A stretch of 64,000 bases of DNA from assembly GCA_030278955.1 (NCBI GenBank), contig JAOANR010000008.1, forward strand, positions 38,882,148 to 38,946,147, written 5' to 3'. How positions within the stretch are numbered: the first letter of the stretch is position 1; every line of letters begins with the position of its first letter. The translations under genes were made by a program, and so were the position numbers. Below, in pieces: positions 12,390 to 23,500 of the stretch. A model generated the notes under the pieces. It was not told where the DNA came from, searched no databases, and was given only the letters and a program-made list of their open reading frames with translations. The stretch is from Hygrophila difformis (Eukaryota; Streptophyta; Magnoliopsida; Lamiales; Acanthaceae).

Positions 12390-13370
12390 ATGTCCTGGGC
12401 CCGAGATGTGAAAATGCATCTTACTTCAATGGGTCTGGAAGATACTATTGCTGAAGGCAAAAATCCCAGCTATCAAAATCAGGCAAAAGCCATGATTTTC
12501 TTGTGCCATCATATCGAAGAGGCACTTAAAATGGAGTACGTGACTGTGGAATCCCCACTGGCATTGTGGGAAAAGTTAAAAGAAAGATATGATAATCTTA
12601 AAAAGACGGTGCTTCCAAAAGCCCTTGATGACTGGACAAACCTGAGTCTTCAGGACTTCAAAACAGTCCGGGAATATAATTCCGCTGTGTTCAAAATTAC
12701 GGCCCAATTGCAATTATGTGGGCAAAAGATATCTGAAGAAGAAATGCTTGAAAAAACGTATTCTACATTTCATGCTAAAAACTCAGTATTGAGTGAGACA
12801 TACCGTCAAAAAGGTTTTCAGAGATATTCTGATCTTATGACCTGCTTATTATTGGTTGAACAAAACAGTCTATTGCTGTTGAGAAATCATGAATCTAGGC
12901 CCGCAGGTACAAAACCGTTCCCTGAGGTGAACGCAGCTCAATCATCGAAATATGTGCGTGATCGTGGGCACTTTAAAAATCAAAATGATGATCGTGGCCA
13001 AAATCGGTATCACAATCGAGGCAGAGGTGAATCATCTCGTCAAAATAATTATCGAAATAAGCCTCGATTTGAGCAAAATCGCAGATATGATACCAGAAGG
13101 CCTTACAAACCACAACATAGAAATTATGCAAGAAAGCATAAACAAAATGATGAAATTTGTGATCATTGTGGAATTAAAGGCCATATGGCTCAAACATGCC
13201 ACACCGCTAAACACTTAGCTGAACTGTATCAGGCCTCGAAACGAAAAGAAAGACCAGGTGTTGAAGCACACCATAATGCCCACGATGATACTTATGATGA
13301 TATATTAAATGATAATATCACACACCTGGAAGCTGATGATTTTGTTGAGCCAGATACTGTTACTAAATAA
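12390..13370 (+). CDS. Copia-1 gag (capsid/nucleocapsid)
   Basis: This is the structural protein that packages the element RNA. The open frame is 326 residues. The N-terminal 130 or so residues resemble the Copia UBN2 gag domain. An Arg/Asn/Gly-rich stretch (about 190-250) precedes a CCHC knuckle, CDHCGIKGHMAQTC, at about residues 257-270. The true start is probably the ATG at 12333, but an in-frame TGA at 12378-12380 cuts it, so this annotation starts at the next ATG. The frame ends TAA at 13368-13370 before a short AT-rich gap and the protease remnant. Confidence 0.85.
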   Translation: MSWARDVKMHLTSMGLEDTIAEGKNPSYQNQAKAMIFLCHHIEEALKMEYVTVESPLALWEKLKERYDNLKKTVLPKALDDWTNLSLQDFKTVREYNSAVFKITAQLQLCGQKISEEEMLEKTYSTFHAKNSVLSETYRQKGFQRYSDLMTCLLLVEQNSLLLLRNHESRPAGTKPFPEVNAAQSSKYVRDRGHFKNQNDDRGQNRYHNRGRGESSRQNNYRNKPRFEQNRRYDTRRPYKPQHRNYARKHKQNDEICDHCGIKGHMAQTCHTAKHLAELYQASKRKERPGVEAHHNAHDDTYDDILNDNITHLEADDFVEPDTVTK

Positions 13371-13542
13371 TATATTATATAACTATATATATTTTGTACT
13401 TGTCTTTTATAATTCCTGTTTAATATAAATAATGATATCTTGTACTTCCCTTTTATTATCCATGTATAATATAAATATGTTTTTGCATTAATAATATTTA
13501 TATTGCTGATGTTTAATAATTTTCTTATATTCTTGTAAAGAA

Positions 13543-13832
13543 ATGGATGCTGGAAATTCAAAAGTCGGAGATGATATCTGCCTCATTGGAAAAGCAAAAG
13601 CTATTTCTCCAATTTAAAATTGGAAAAGACCGCAGTGAAAACTATAAGCGGTAATGCAAAATGCATTGAAGGCTCCGGTAGAGCTGTTATATTTCTCCCT
13701 GATGGGACAAAATTGGCAATTGAAAATGCCTTGTTCTCACGTAAAGCTTGAAGAAATTTACTGAGCTTCAATGATATTCGAAAAAATGGATACCACATTG
13801 AAACTTCAAAAGAGGCAGATCACGAGTATCTT
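13543..13832 (+). pseudogene. Copia-1 protease remnant, active site lost
   Basis: This region should hold the aspartic protease that cuts the polyprotein. The frame opens MDAGNSKVGDDICLIG and then breaks. The downstream half is readable in the integrase frame (conserved GSGRAVIFLPDGTKL and RNLLSFNDIRKNGYHIE segments). The D-S/T-G catalytic stretch that should lie between is missing, which points to a deletion around 13590. A TGA at 13749-13751 also interrupts the frame. Confidence 0.75.
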
Positions 13833-14663
13833 TTGATAAGTCGAATTGAAAATGGCAAAAAATTTGTGAATGAAAAATTGCCATGTTACTCCTCTGGCTT
13901 ATACTATACAAAAATATGTGCCGCAGAAATACATAACCTAGTAGGCTTGAAAGCTACTAGTGAATTTATTACCTGGCACGATAGACTTGGGCATCCTGGC
14001 AGTGTAATGCTGAGGCGAATTATTGAAAATTCAAATGACCATACATTGAAAAGGCAAATGATATTGAACCCAAATGAGTTCAATTGTGCAGCCTGTTCAC
14101 AAGGAAAATTGATAACCAGACCATCTCCAGTAAAAGTGGGAATTGAATCCCCTACATTCCTAGAAAGAATTCAAGGCGATATATGTGGACCTATTGATCC
14201 ACCGTGTGGACCTTTCAAGTACTTTATGGTACTAATTGATGCGTCATCACGCTGGTCACACGTTTGTTTATTATCAACTCACAATTTGGCATTTGCAAGA
14301 TTACTTGCACAAATTATAAAATTGCGAGCACAGTTTCCAGATCATCCGATAAAGAAAATACACCTTGATAATACTGGAGAATATACATCACATGCATTTG
14401 ATGATTTTTGCATGTCGATTGGAATTACTGTTGAACATCCTGTGCCTCATGTGCACACGCAAAATGGTCTGGCAGAATCATTTATTAAGCGATTGCAATT
14501 AATTGCAAGACCCTTGTTAATGAAATCAAAACTCCCTGTGTCTGCTTGGGGACATGCTATATTGCATGTAGCAGCACTTGTGAAAATAAGGCCGACAAGC
14601 TATCATAGCTACTCCCCTTCACAAATTGTGCTTGGAAAGGAGCCCAATATATCCCACTTGTGA
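13833..14663 (+). CDS. Copia-1 integrase part of pol, cut by TGA
   Basis: Integrase joins element DNA to the chromosome. The piece begins after the protease remnant in the same frame. A GAG-pre-integrase zinc segment (HDRLGHPGSVMLRR then CAACSQGK) covers about residues 48-92. The catalytic core starts near GDICGPID. The second acidic residue lies in HLDNTGEYTS and the third in the NGLAESFIKR segment. The frame is stopped by TGA at 14661-14663 in the place of a conserved residue before FGCAVYVP, probably a CGA to TGA change. The same frame continues directly into reverse transcriptase. Confidence 0.88.
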   Translation: MISRIENGKKFVNEKLPCYSSGLYYTKICAAEIHNLVGLKATSEFITWHDRLGHPGSVMLRRIIENSNDHTLKRQMILNPNEFNCAACSQGKLITRPSPVKVGIESPTFLERIQGDICGPIDPPCGPFKYFMVLIDASSRWSHVCLLSTHNLAFARLLAQIIKLRAQFPDHPIKKIHLDNTGEYTSHAFDDFCMSIGITVEHPVPHVHTQNGLAESFIKRLQLIARPLLMKSKLPVSAWGHAILHVAALVKIRPTSYHSYSPSQIVLGKEPNISHL

Positions 14664-17012
14664 ATTTTTGGGTGTGCGGTTTATGTACCGATTGCGCCAC
14701 CACAACGCACAAAAATGGGACCTCAAAGAAGGTTGGGCATATATGTCGGGTATGAATCACCCTCGATTATTAAATATCTTGAGCAAAAAACGGGTGATTT
14801 ATTTACTGCAAGATTTGCAGACTGTCATTTTGATGAAACTCAATTCCCGACATTAGGGGGAGGAAATGATCAACTGAAAAAGGAAATATCTTGGCAAAGT
14901 CCATTTGATTTCCTTGATCCTCGTACAAGGCAATGCGAACTTGAAGTTCAAAGAATTGTACATTTGCAGAGAATTGCAAATCAATTACCCGATGCTTTTA
15001 ATGATGCTGCTAAAGTCACAAAATCATATATAAATGATGCAGCAAATGCACCAGCCAATATAAATGTCCCAGAAGGGCATATTCTGAGTGCAAATGAACC
15101 TACTGCACGCCTGAAGCGTGGTAGGCCTTTGGGTTCCAAGGATAAAAATCCACGAAAGAAGAAAATTATCCATGTGGGTGATAAATCAATCACAGATGAT
15201 ACTCCCGAAGGAGGAATTGATTCAACCTCCGAAAAGGTTGAACCTGAAAATATTCACCCAGATGAAAATGAAGTTATTGAAACTTCTTTCAATTATATCA
15301 ATACTGGGAAAAGTTGGAACCAAAAAGAAACAAACGTTGATAATGCTTTTGCATACAACGTTGCACTCGATGTAATGGAAAATAACGAGGATCCTGAACC
15401 AAGATCAGTTGAAAAATGTCGGAAAAGAAATGATTGGCCAAAATGGAAAGATGCGATTCAGTCTGAACTAGATTCACTGAATAAACGAAAAGTATTCGGC
15501 CCTGTTGTCCAAACACCGAAAAATGTGAAGCCTGTAGGCTACAGATGGGTGTTTGTGAGAAAAAGAAACGAAAATAATGAAATTGCCAAATATAAGGCAA
15601 GGCTTGTAGCCCAAGGTTTTTCCCAAAGACCGGGAATTGATTTTGAGGAAACATATTCACCAGTTATGGATGGAATAACATTCAGGTATCTAATGAGCCT
15701 AGCAGTACGAGAAAATCTCGAAATGAGGCTGATGGATGTTGTTACTGCATATTTATATGGCTCATTGGAAAATGATATTTATATGAAAATACCTGAAGGG
15801 TTTAAATTACCTGAGTCTTGCAACTCAAAACCCAGAGAAACTTATTCCATCAAATTACAAAAATCTTTGTATGGGCTCAAGCAATCTGGCCGAATGTGGT
15901 ATAACCGTCTCAGTGAAAGTTTGATAAAGGAAGGTTATACAAATGACCCTATCAGTCCTTGTGTATTTATAAAGAAGAATGGGTCAGAATTTCTGATCAT
16001 CGCAGTCTATATTGACGATTTAAATCTAATTGGAACTCCTGAAGAGTTGAAAAAGGCAGTCGAATATCTGACAAAGGAGTTCGAAATCAAAGATTTCGGG
16101 AAAATGAAATTTTGCCTTGGCTTACAAATTGAGCATTTGGAAAATGGCATATTTGTTCATCAATCAGCTTATACCCTAAAGGCATTGAAGCAATTTCGAA
16201 TGGATTATGCTCATCCGCTAAATAATCCAATGGTCGTTCGGGCACTTGATCCTGCAAAGGATCCATTTAGGCCAAAAGAAAATAATGAAGAGCAACTTGG
16301 TCCAGAAATCCCATATTTAAGCGCAATTGGCGCGTTAATGTATCTTGCAAATAGCACGCGACCTGATATTGCGTTTGCAGTAAATTTACTCGCAAGATTC
16401 AGTTCTTGCCCTACTCAACGACATTGGAAGGGCATAAAGCACATTCTTCGCTATCTCCAAGGAACAATTGATCTTGGGTTATTTTACCCAAAAGACTCTC
16501 AACATGAGTTAATCGGCTATGCCGATGCAGGTTATTTGTCAGACCCACACAAAGCCAAATCTCAAACAGGCTATATCTTTACGTGTGGTGAAACTGCCAT
16601 CTCTTGGAGGTCAATGAAGCAGACTTTAACTGCTACTTCTTCTAATCATGCCGAAATATTAGCAATCCATGAGGCAAGTCGAGAATGCGTTTGGTTGAGG
16701 TCAATGACTCAACATATATTGAAGAGTTGTGGTTTAATCAATGAACCACAAATGCCCCCGACAATTTTATTTGAAGATAATTCGGCTTGCATAGCCCAAT
16801 TAAAAGGAGGTTATATCAAGGGAGATAGAACGAAACATATTTCACCAAAATTCTTCAACACTCATGATCTTCAAAAGAATGATGAAATCGATGTGCAACA
16901 AATTCGATCAGAAAATAATTTAGCGGATCTATTTACCAAGGCATTGCCGACTGCAACGTTCGAGAAGCTCGTGAAGAAAATTGGAATGCGGCGGCTTCGA
17001 GATTTAAAATGA
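14664..17012 (+). CDS. Copia-1 reverse transcriptase and RNase H part of pol
   Basis: This copies the element RNA and removes the template. It is in frame with the integrase piece; the first ATG after the stop is at 14715. The RVT_2-type reverse transcriptase runs from about NKRKVFGPVVQTPKNVKPV to the C-terminal thumb. The catalytic YIDD box (AVYIDDLNLIG) lies near 16010. RNase H follows with YADAGYLSD near 16520, the SNHAEILA segment near 16645 and LFEDNSACI near 16770. It ends with the usual HISPKFF and ALPTATFEKL tail. The frame itself is uninterrupted over 765 codons, so this is the best preserved part of the element. Confidence 0.92.
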   Translation: MFGCAVYVPIAPPQRTKMGPQRRLGIYVGYESPSIIKYLEQKTGDLFTARFADCHFDETQFPTLGGGNDQLKKEISWQSPFDFLDPRTRQCELEVQRIVHLQRIANQLPDAFNDAAKVTKSYINDAANAPANINVPEGHILSANEPTARLKRGRPLGSKDKNPRKKKIIHVGDKSITDDTPEGGIDSTSEKVEPENIHPDENEVIETSFNYINTGKSWNQKETNVDNAFAYNVALDVMENNEDPEPRSVEKCRKRNDWPKWKDAIQSELDSLNKRKVFGPVVQTPKNVKPVGYRWVFVRKRNENNEIAKYKARLVAQGFSQRPGIDFEETYSPVMDGITFRYLMSLAVRENLEMRLMDVVTAYLYGSLENDIYMKIPEGFKLPESCNSKPRETYSIKLQKSLYGLKQSGRMWYNRLSESLIKEGYTNDPISPCVFIKKNGSEFLIIAVYIDDLNLIGTPEELKKAVEYLTKEFEIKDFGKMKFCLGLQIEHLENGIFVHQSAYTLKALKQFRMDYAHPLNNPMVVRALDPAKDPFRPKENNEEQLGPEIPYLSAIGALMYLANSTRPDIAFAVNLLARFSSCPTQRHWKGIKHILRYLQGTIDLGLFYPKDSQHELIGYADAGYLSDPHKAKSQTGYIFTCGETAISWRSMKQTLTATSSNHAEILAIHEASRECVWLRSMTQHILKSCGLINEPQMPPTILFEDNSACIAQLKGGYIKGDRTKHISPKFFNTHDLQKNDEIDVQQIRSENNLADLFTKALPTATFEKLVKKIGMRRLRDLK

Positions 17013-17139
17013 TGTCCAAATCAGGGGGAGTACCAGATACAAGAATACTGTACTCTTTTTCCTTCACTAGGATTTTTTTCCCACTGGGTTTTTTCCTAGT
17101 AAGGTTTTAACGAGGCATATTCTTTGTATTGAAGACATT

Positions 17140-17149
17140 CAAGGGGGAG
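17140..17149 (+). promoter_or_regulatory. Copia-1 polypurine tract
   Basis: CAAGGGGGAG abuts the 3' LTR and would prime plus-strand DNA synthesis. Confidence 0.85.
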
Positions 17150-17502
17150 TGTTGAACAACACATGAATGTCTACCGAATTTATTACTCCTGCCTAACTTA
17201 TCACTCCTAGCAAATTTATTTGACTAAGTTTATACATTGTAATATTATATTGAAGGGGTATCTGATGTTTTGCCTATAAGGCTACCAATTATTGTACATA
17301 ATGTATTCAAGAAATGAAAAGCAATTCCTACATCTTTCAATTATTTTACTCTTGAGATTTGTCTATTCTCTGTCCAGTTTCCATATTCCATTTCCACTAC
17401 TTTCCTTCGTTTGAGCTAATAGTTACATAATTATTACTATCCATACTCATATGCCTATACACATATATATTACCTCACCCATATTAATATACTATCACAA
17501 CA
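17150..17502 (+). repeat. Copia-1 3' LTR
   Basis: 353 bp, about 98 percent identical to the 5' LTR by eye. It is followed by the target duplication ATACT at 17503-17507. Confidence 0.93.
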
Positions 17503-17507
17503 ATACT

Positions 17508-17895
17508 CTCTTTTTTTGTTCTCTCTTCTTTTCTTTTTCTATTCTTTTCTTTTTCTTTTTCTTTTTTCTTCTTTCTTCTAATCCATATTTTTTTTATTAT
17601 ATATCATAACTATATTTTCTTTTATTTTTCAAAACCTTCCGACTTACTCAATAAACCAACAAACTTTCAACCCAAATACTTTCCCAAAATGCAGCACCCC
17701 TTCCCAAAACCTTGTGATTGATTTTTTTTTTTTTGGTTACCCATCTACAGAAAGCAACAGCAAAAGAAAGAGGAAGCACCACAATTCAGTCAAATTACCG
17801 ATCAAGAGAGCCACCCCTTCACACCCTACTCAAAACTCCTCCTTCAATAAACAAACAAACACATAATGTTATTAGTATTTTAATATATTTAATTA
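17508..17895. other. Pyrimidine-rich low-complexity and AT-rich spacer
   Basis: Interrupted CT/TTTTC repeats run to about 17580, followed by plain AT-rich DNA. No gene is seen. Confidence 0.7.
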
Positions 17896-19860
17896 TCTAG
17901 ATATACCTAAATATTTTTTAGTTTGCACGGACTATATTATTTTTTTAACATCAATTCATTATTTCTAAAGAAATTTGAAAAACTTTATTTATGGTGTAGT
18001 CAGTTCATTGATTCTAAAAATATTGATTAATATAAATTGATTCATCACCTAAAAAAATTCATATCATTCTAAACAAATTCTACACTATTTTTTAAGAAAA
18101 ATAAAGAAAATGAAAGAAATAACACATCATAGTTTAATTATTAAACATAACATCCTTCATTGTTAAACTATTTCGATATTAAATAAAAATGAATATGAAA
18201 GTCGGAGTAAATTGTTATACAAATTTTTTATAAACAATTTGTACTATAAAGAGGATATAAGAAGTATTTTAGTATAAATTATACGTAAAGATTTGTGGTA
18301 ATCATATATAGTTTTGAAGTAATTCGAATATTGAATTGTTAAAGGTTATCTTTTTTCCAATTGTTCTTAGTATTTTATATATGAAAGCGAAACTATATAT
18401 TTAGTTTTTCAATGATGGAAAAAATATTTTATATTATATCCACCTATTTGGGGTTTGAATTTCCTTCCATGCTCTTTTTATCTCCTTTATTTCCTGTAAA
18501 TTTTTGTTGCATACATTTCCACCACTATTTAAGCAAAAGACTTTAAACCTTATGTAATAGCTCAAAAAAATTATTCTAATTTTATAATCTTCATATAAGT
18601 TCAACATTCGTGCGCAGCGGGCGAAAAAATCTAGTGATCAATAACTCATCAATAATTCAAAATGTGTACAAGAAAAAAATTTAAAACTTAATATTGTAAA
18701 ACTACATGATTAGACGAATCTAACGAGATCCCACTTGACTATGTTTTTCTTATATAGATGATGCATAAGAATTAGTCAAAGTTGAATAATAAATAATAGT
18801 AAAAGTCAATTCATTTTCACTATAAAAATAAAGAATTATTTTTTAAAAAACATAGTGCACATTCAAAATATAGGATAATCAAATTTGAACGAAATTCATG
18901 TTAGATAATTTAATTTCATATTATTATAGATAAATAATACTACCAAATAAAAGATGTAACAAAAACTTTATGTGTTGATAGTTGAATAATAAACAGAAGC
19001 AAAAAGTCAATCCTTTTTCACTATAAATGAAGGAATATAAAAAAAAAATAATGCACGTTCAAAATATGGGAAAACCAAATTCGAGCGAAATTTACATTAG
19101 ATAATTTAATTTCATTAATTATTATAGATAAAGAATACTAGCAAATAAAGGATGTAACAAAAACTTTATGGGTTGATATTATATTTATTGTTTAAATATA
19201 ATTTCAATATTTGTTATTATTCTTAACCAATGCTCTATTAATTGAAATTATAGTTAAGGAGTATAGTGTAAATTATTAATAGTACTTTACAGATTGATAT
19301 TATTTTCATTAATGAATAACAAATATATGTATTAGATAAATTGCAATACGACAATAAGTTGATGAAACTATGATCATATTAATTTGTCAATGTCTTCATT
19401 TACAAGAGTATTTCTTATATTTTCTAATTTAATTCGGAAATTTCTATATCTTTATGAAATTATTAATATTTTTAATATTTCAACGCTTTAGGGTGTGAAC
19501 AAATATCGATAATCAATTATTGAGTACAATACGATTTGAAGTACTTTATTTATCAATGTATGACGTTAGGGTCGTGAGTAAAAAGGTTTTTATCTTTGCT
19601 TTTTTATTTTTTTGTCCTTTCAACTATTGTTTGTAGTATAAGTTTTTTAAGATACTAATTTGTAATATATAAATATTGATAATGATATATGTTGGTCAAT
19701 TTATATGCAATGTATAGATGCACTCATGTAATGTTGAAAATAGTTTAAGGAGGTTGGGGAATGTAATCGACATAATAAAATTAAATAATTTTATTTATTA
19801 AATTAAATAATTTTATTCATATTGTCCATAATTTCCGCCCATTGGGCGGGGAAATACTAG
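17896..19860 (+). mobile_element. Candidate non-autonomous Helitron
   Basis: The left end TCTAGATATAC follows a host A and is a diverged match to the TCTATATAATAAAT ends at 9556 and 9997. The right end has a perfect stem CCGCCC-ATT-GGGCGG at 19835-19849, then GGAAATACTAG and a host T. This is the plant Helitron 3' layout of a GC hairpin about 10 nt before CTAG. No Rep/helicase gene is present. A second, weaker 3' end (TGCGCAGCGGGCG then AAAAAATCTAGT) at 18610-18635 suggests a nested or composite element. Confidence 0.6.
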
Positions 19861-20965
19861 TAATAATAATAAAATGATGATGATGATGATGATGATTGGT
19901 TCAATTTTTATGGTGATTAATGTTGCAACTTTTAGTTTACCTTTTATCTTTTACCCAAAAACTCAAACTGTAAATTGAATTCTAAATTTACATTATAGAA
20001 ATACGATAAATCTCAATTAATGCTAGCTGGGTTTGTAGTGGAAAAGTTTTATTATTTAGATTTATTCATGTTTTTCACTACAAGAAATTTCTATTCTAGC
20101 GACCCAAATTTTTTGGTAATATTCAATCACTAAAGAGGTTGGCGACCAAATTTGCGACCTAAATTCGTTAACTATCATAATTTTAACATTCGGCAACCTT
20201 ATTTTAACAGTTGACCTCAAGATGTGGTTTGACATATTGTTATTAAGTGGTTTTCTTTTTTTATTTGAAAGGCTCAAAAAGAAAAGTTATACATAAATAA
20301 TGAGATGAAAAAAATATTATTTATCTTAGTTACATAAAAATAAAAAATTAAAAAAATTAAATAAACTGAAATAGGCCATCAGAAGGAGACGATTTACTCT
20401 TGTGGGCATAAGGATACTGGTGGCTGGTCCTCGATACAGAAGAAAGAGTTTGGGCATTACTAAATGCGGGACTCTAGAAATGCATTCAATCCTCAAAAAT
20501 AGGATTATTATCACATAAACACGCGGCTTGCTTTGGGCCCGACACCTTTGTAGTGGTCAAAACTCTAAATAATAAAATAATAGCCAAAATTTGAAAATGA
20601 ATCATTCTGATTACTTAAAAAAATATTATCACATTAATAAGTATATTAAAATTCCAAACGCATTACCATTAATATATTCATACCCACAACAATCACACCA
20701 TATATAAATAAATCAAATAAAAATTCAAACACATTACAATTACATCACATAAATTCCTAATGTATCCCATTTTAAACATTAATCTACCCCTACATTAAAT
20801 ACTAACTATCCATATATAAAATACTGTATCCAAAAGTTTTGGAACACTGTAAGTGAGATGGAGGGAGTATCTTTTTAGGCCACATTTGGATGTAACACAT
20901 TAAGATATTTTGTTATATAAAATATGGTCAAATAGCCAAATAAATTAGGTAGTGTTAAAAACAAG
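19861..20965. other. AT-rich intergenic DNA with MITE debris
   Basis: Contains a short GAT microsatellite (about 19873-19896) and a lone Stowaway-like end GATGGAGGGAGTA near 20860-20872. No gene is visible. Confidence 0.5.
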
Positions 20966-20968
20966 TTA

Positions 20969-21696
20969 CGGTGCGTTTGGTTGGAGGGATCTTAGATTAC
21001 CAGTGGGAATGTGATTGCTGGGAATGTAAGATTACTGGGAATATGAGATGACCGGGAATCTTAATTTTTGGTGTTTTAAGATTATTGCGTTTGGTTAGAT
21101 TGGGAATCTCAGATTTCCATTTCTAATTAATTTACTATAATGTCCTTGAATTTTAATTTATAAATATGTCATTTTGCTACAAAATATTGAAAATATTTAA
21201 ACCAATTTATTTTTAAAAATATAAAAAGTTATGTATATATAATTTATTGTATGATAATTAGTAATTTAATGTAACAAAATTCTTATTATTTTTATTTTGT
21301 ATATAGAAGATAAATAAATTTTAAGAAAATATGATAATATTTATTTTAAAATATGTTTGAATATTTTACAAAATTTCAATTGATTTTTAAAATTAAATTC
21401 CATATATTTATTATTTTTTAAATACAAATATCTAAATTTATCAAATAAAAAGAACTATAAAAAGTAAGGGTATAAAAGACAAATAGTATCAAAGTAGGAA
21501 AAATTGAGGTGGTAATCTAAGATTACCTGCCTCTTGGGTGGGAATGTGATTCCCACCCAAAACCCCTAACATTCTCACCGATGTGGGAATGTGACATTCC
21601 TACGTGAAAGATGACGCGAACCAAACACAAACATATCACATTCCCTAGTCAAGATTCCCACTGGGAATCTTGGATCCCTCGAACCAAACGCGCCCC
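20969..21696. mobile_element. MITE-like DNA transposon with GCGTTTGGTT termini
   Basis: The terminal inverted repeats match at about 20 of 23 positions: CGGTGCGTTTGGTTGGAGGG at left, and the reverse complement of CCCTCGAACCAAACGCGCCC at right. Sub-terminal segments with GTGGGAATGTGAT are also inverted. TTA precedes the left end and TAG follows the right, so a PIF/Harbinger-type 3-bp duplication is possible but imperfect. There is no transposase. Confidence 0.65.
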
Positions 21697-21699
21697 TAG

Positions 21700-22175
21700 A
21701 CTTTAATTGATAGAACTAGGTGAGTATGAATTGAAATCATGAAGTCTGAATGATAAAGGGATATGTCCAAAATAAATTAATTAAATGTTTTTTTTTTTCA
21801 GGTGACAAAGATAAATTAATTTATGTTGGTTACATACTAGTATATTCGTTCAAACTCTAAATGTAATTTTTGACGAGATGGGCCTGCAAAAAATTTTGTT
21901 GATAGGAGTAGTTATTTATTGACTAGCCCAAATAATGTACTTCTAATGGGCAAGTGTGAGATGTGGATAGGATCAAGCGATGAAGTACAATTTGTACACA
22001 AACTGACAAATTAAATAAATGAATAAATAAAAATAAAAAAATAAAGCCAATAGCCCATGTCGTCACGTCTATGTTAGTGTGAAGTGTGAACTTATGGCAT
22101 ATACACTGTGAATACCGATGAAGTTTACAGCATACTATAAGAATACTTCTATTATACTAATCTATGCTAATATTG
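21700..22175. other. AT-rich spacer between two MITEs
   Basis: No gene or repeat is recognised. Confidence 0.5.
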
Positions 22176-22370
22176 TACTCTATCCCTCCCAATTAAAATG
22201 CCATATTTATTATTTTTAGATATCCTATCACAAATATTTTTTTTTTTATAAATAGAAATAATTTTTCCATTCAACAACTATGTGGACTCCATTATATATT
22301 CACAAATCAATTCTACCATAATTCTTGTGTCCAACAATAACAAGATAATTGTAATGGGACGGAGGGAGTA
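22176..22370. mobile_element. Stowaway-type (Tc1/mariner) MITE
   Basis: About 195 bp with inverted ends TACTCTATCCCTCCCAATT and GGGACGGAGGGAGTA, with TA at each border. The CTCCCTCCGTCCC terminus and TA target are hallmarks of plant Stowaway MITEs. Confidence 0.8.
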
Positions 22371-23401
22371 CATATTATTCAACGTACCGTTAATATATCA
22401 AAATATATATTAAAAAATTATATAAAATCTACTATATAATTAGACGTAATAATATGATCAAATTTTAGCAGTTATTTATGTTCTTATAATAACTGCTTAT
22501 TTTATCTTAATTTTAGCGTAGTTTTTTAGCTTCTAGCTAGTTGATAGTAATAAAAAGGTCTTATGTTCAATTTTAATTTAATGCAATAACAATAAAAAAA
22601 AAATTGAGATGAAAAAAGAAAAGAAAATGAGACATAAATAAATAGTAGGGGATAGTACTATTTATTTATTTTTATTTCAAAAAAATAAAAATAAATAAAG
22701 TAGGTCACCAAAAAAGGAATATTTTCAATTTTGGGTCATCGAGCTGCGTGCGGACCATTGTGAGATTGACTTGGTCAGATGGCCTTAAATTCAGCCTAAA
22801 TGTCTTGTCATGACTCAAATTCATAATAATAAGTGGTGGCCCAAAAAGGAATGGTCTCCTTGTAATTACCTAAAAATTTATTAACTCTTTATTAATACAT
22901 AATTAAAATAAAATTGAACAATTAACAATGTTAAAAAGCCAAACAGAATATTTAAGGTGCGACCGAGGGAGTAGTATTATTTATTTATACAAGACTTGAT
23001 GTCAGATTATAAATATGTCTATAGGCTATAGGCCTATAGCTAAATTATTTAGGATCTTTCCTTAAATAAACAACAATGAAAAGTTAAAAAGTTATATATT
23101 TTCTTTTAAAAAGAATTTTAATTTTTTATAGGTATTTATTTATTTTTTATTTCTCCATCCAAATATCACAAAATAAATAGTACGGTATATCCACCAGAGA
23201 TGACGTGTGATCTTGTCTTGCTGCAGATGATGCAGGGGTTCATTTCCCGGCCTTGATGTTTTGCTTTTATTATTTGTTTTCTCCTCTTTATCTCTTATTC
23301 TGTAGATTTTTTTTAGCTTTGTAAACTCTTTGCCATATCCATTACCGTTGTCCCCCCAAAAAAAGTAAACCACCTTAAACATTACACATATCGTGAAATT
23401 A
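22371..23401. other. AT-rich spacer with a lone MITE end
   Basis: A further GACCGAGGGAGTA end lies at about 22962-22976, without a clear partner. No gene is seen. Confidence 0.5.
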
Positions 23402-23500
23402 ATATGACCGCTGGTTATGAATAAGCTAATAAGGGTGATGAGTGCGATTTCCTCCAAGAAAATTCGCGATTTTCAAGAACAACCCTAACCGTCTTCTGCG

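Larger units (their letters stand above)
11897..17502 (+). mobile_element. Copia-1: complete Ty1/Copia retrotransposon, inactive
   Basis: Two LTRs (11897-12250 and 17150-17502) begin TGTTGAACAAC and end ATCACAACA. The perfect duplication ATACT lies at 11892-11896 and 17503-17507. Inside, the order is gag, protease remnant, integrase, reverse transcriptase and RNase H. Integrase before reverse transcriptase is diagnostic of Copia. By eye the LTRs differ by about six substitutions and one indel (roughly 2 percent), so the insertion is fairly recent. Stops at 12378, 13749 and 14661 and loss of the protease core mean it cannot move on its own. Confidence 0.95.
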
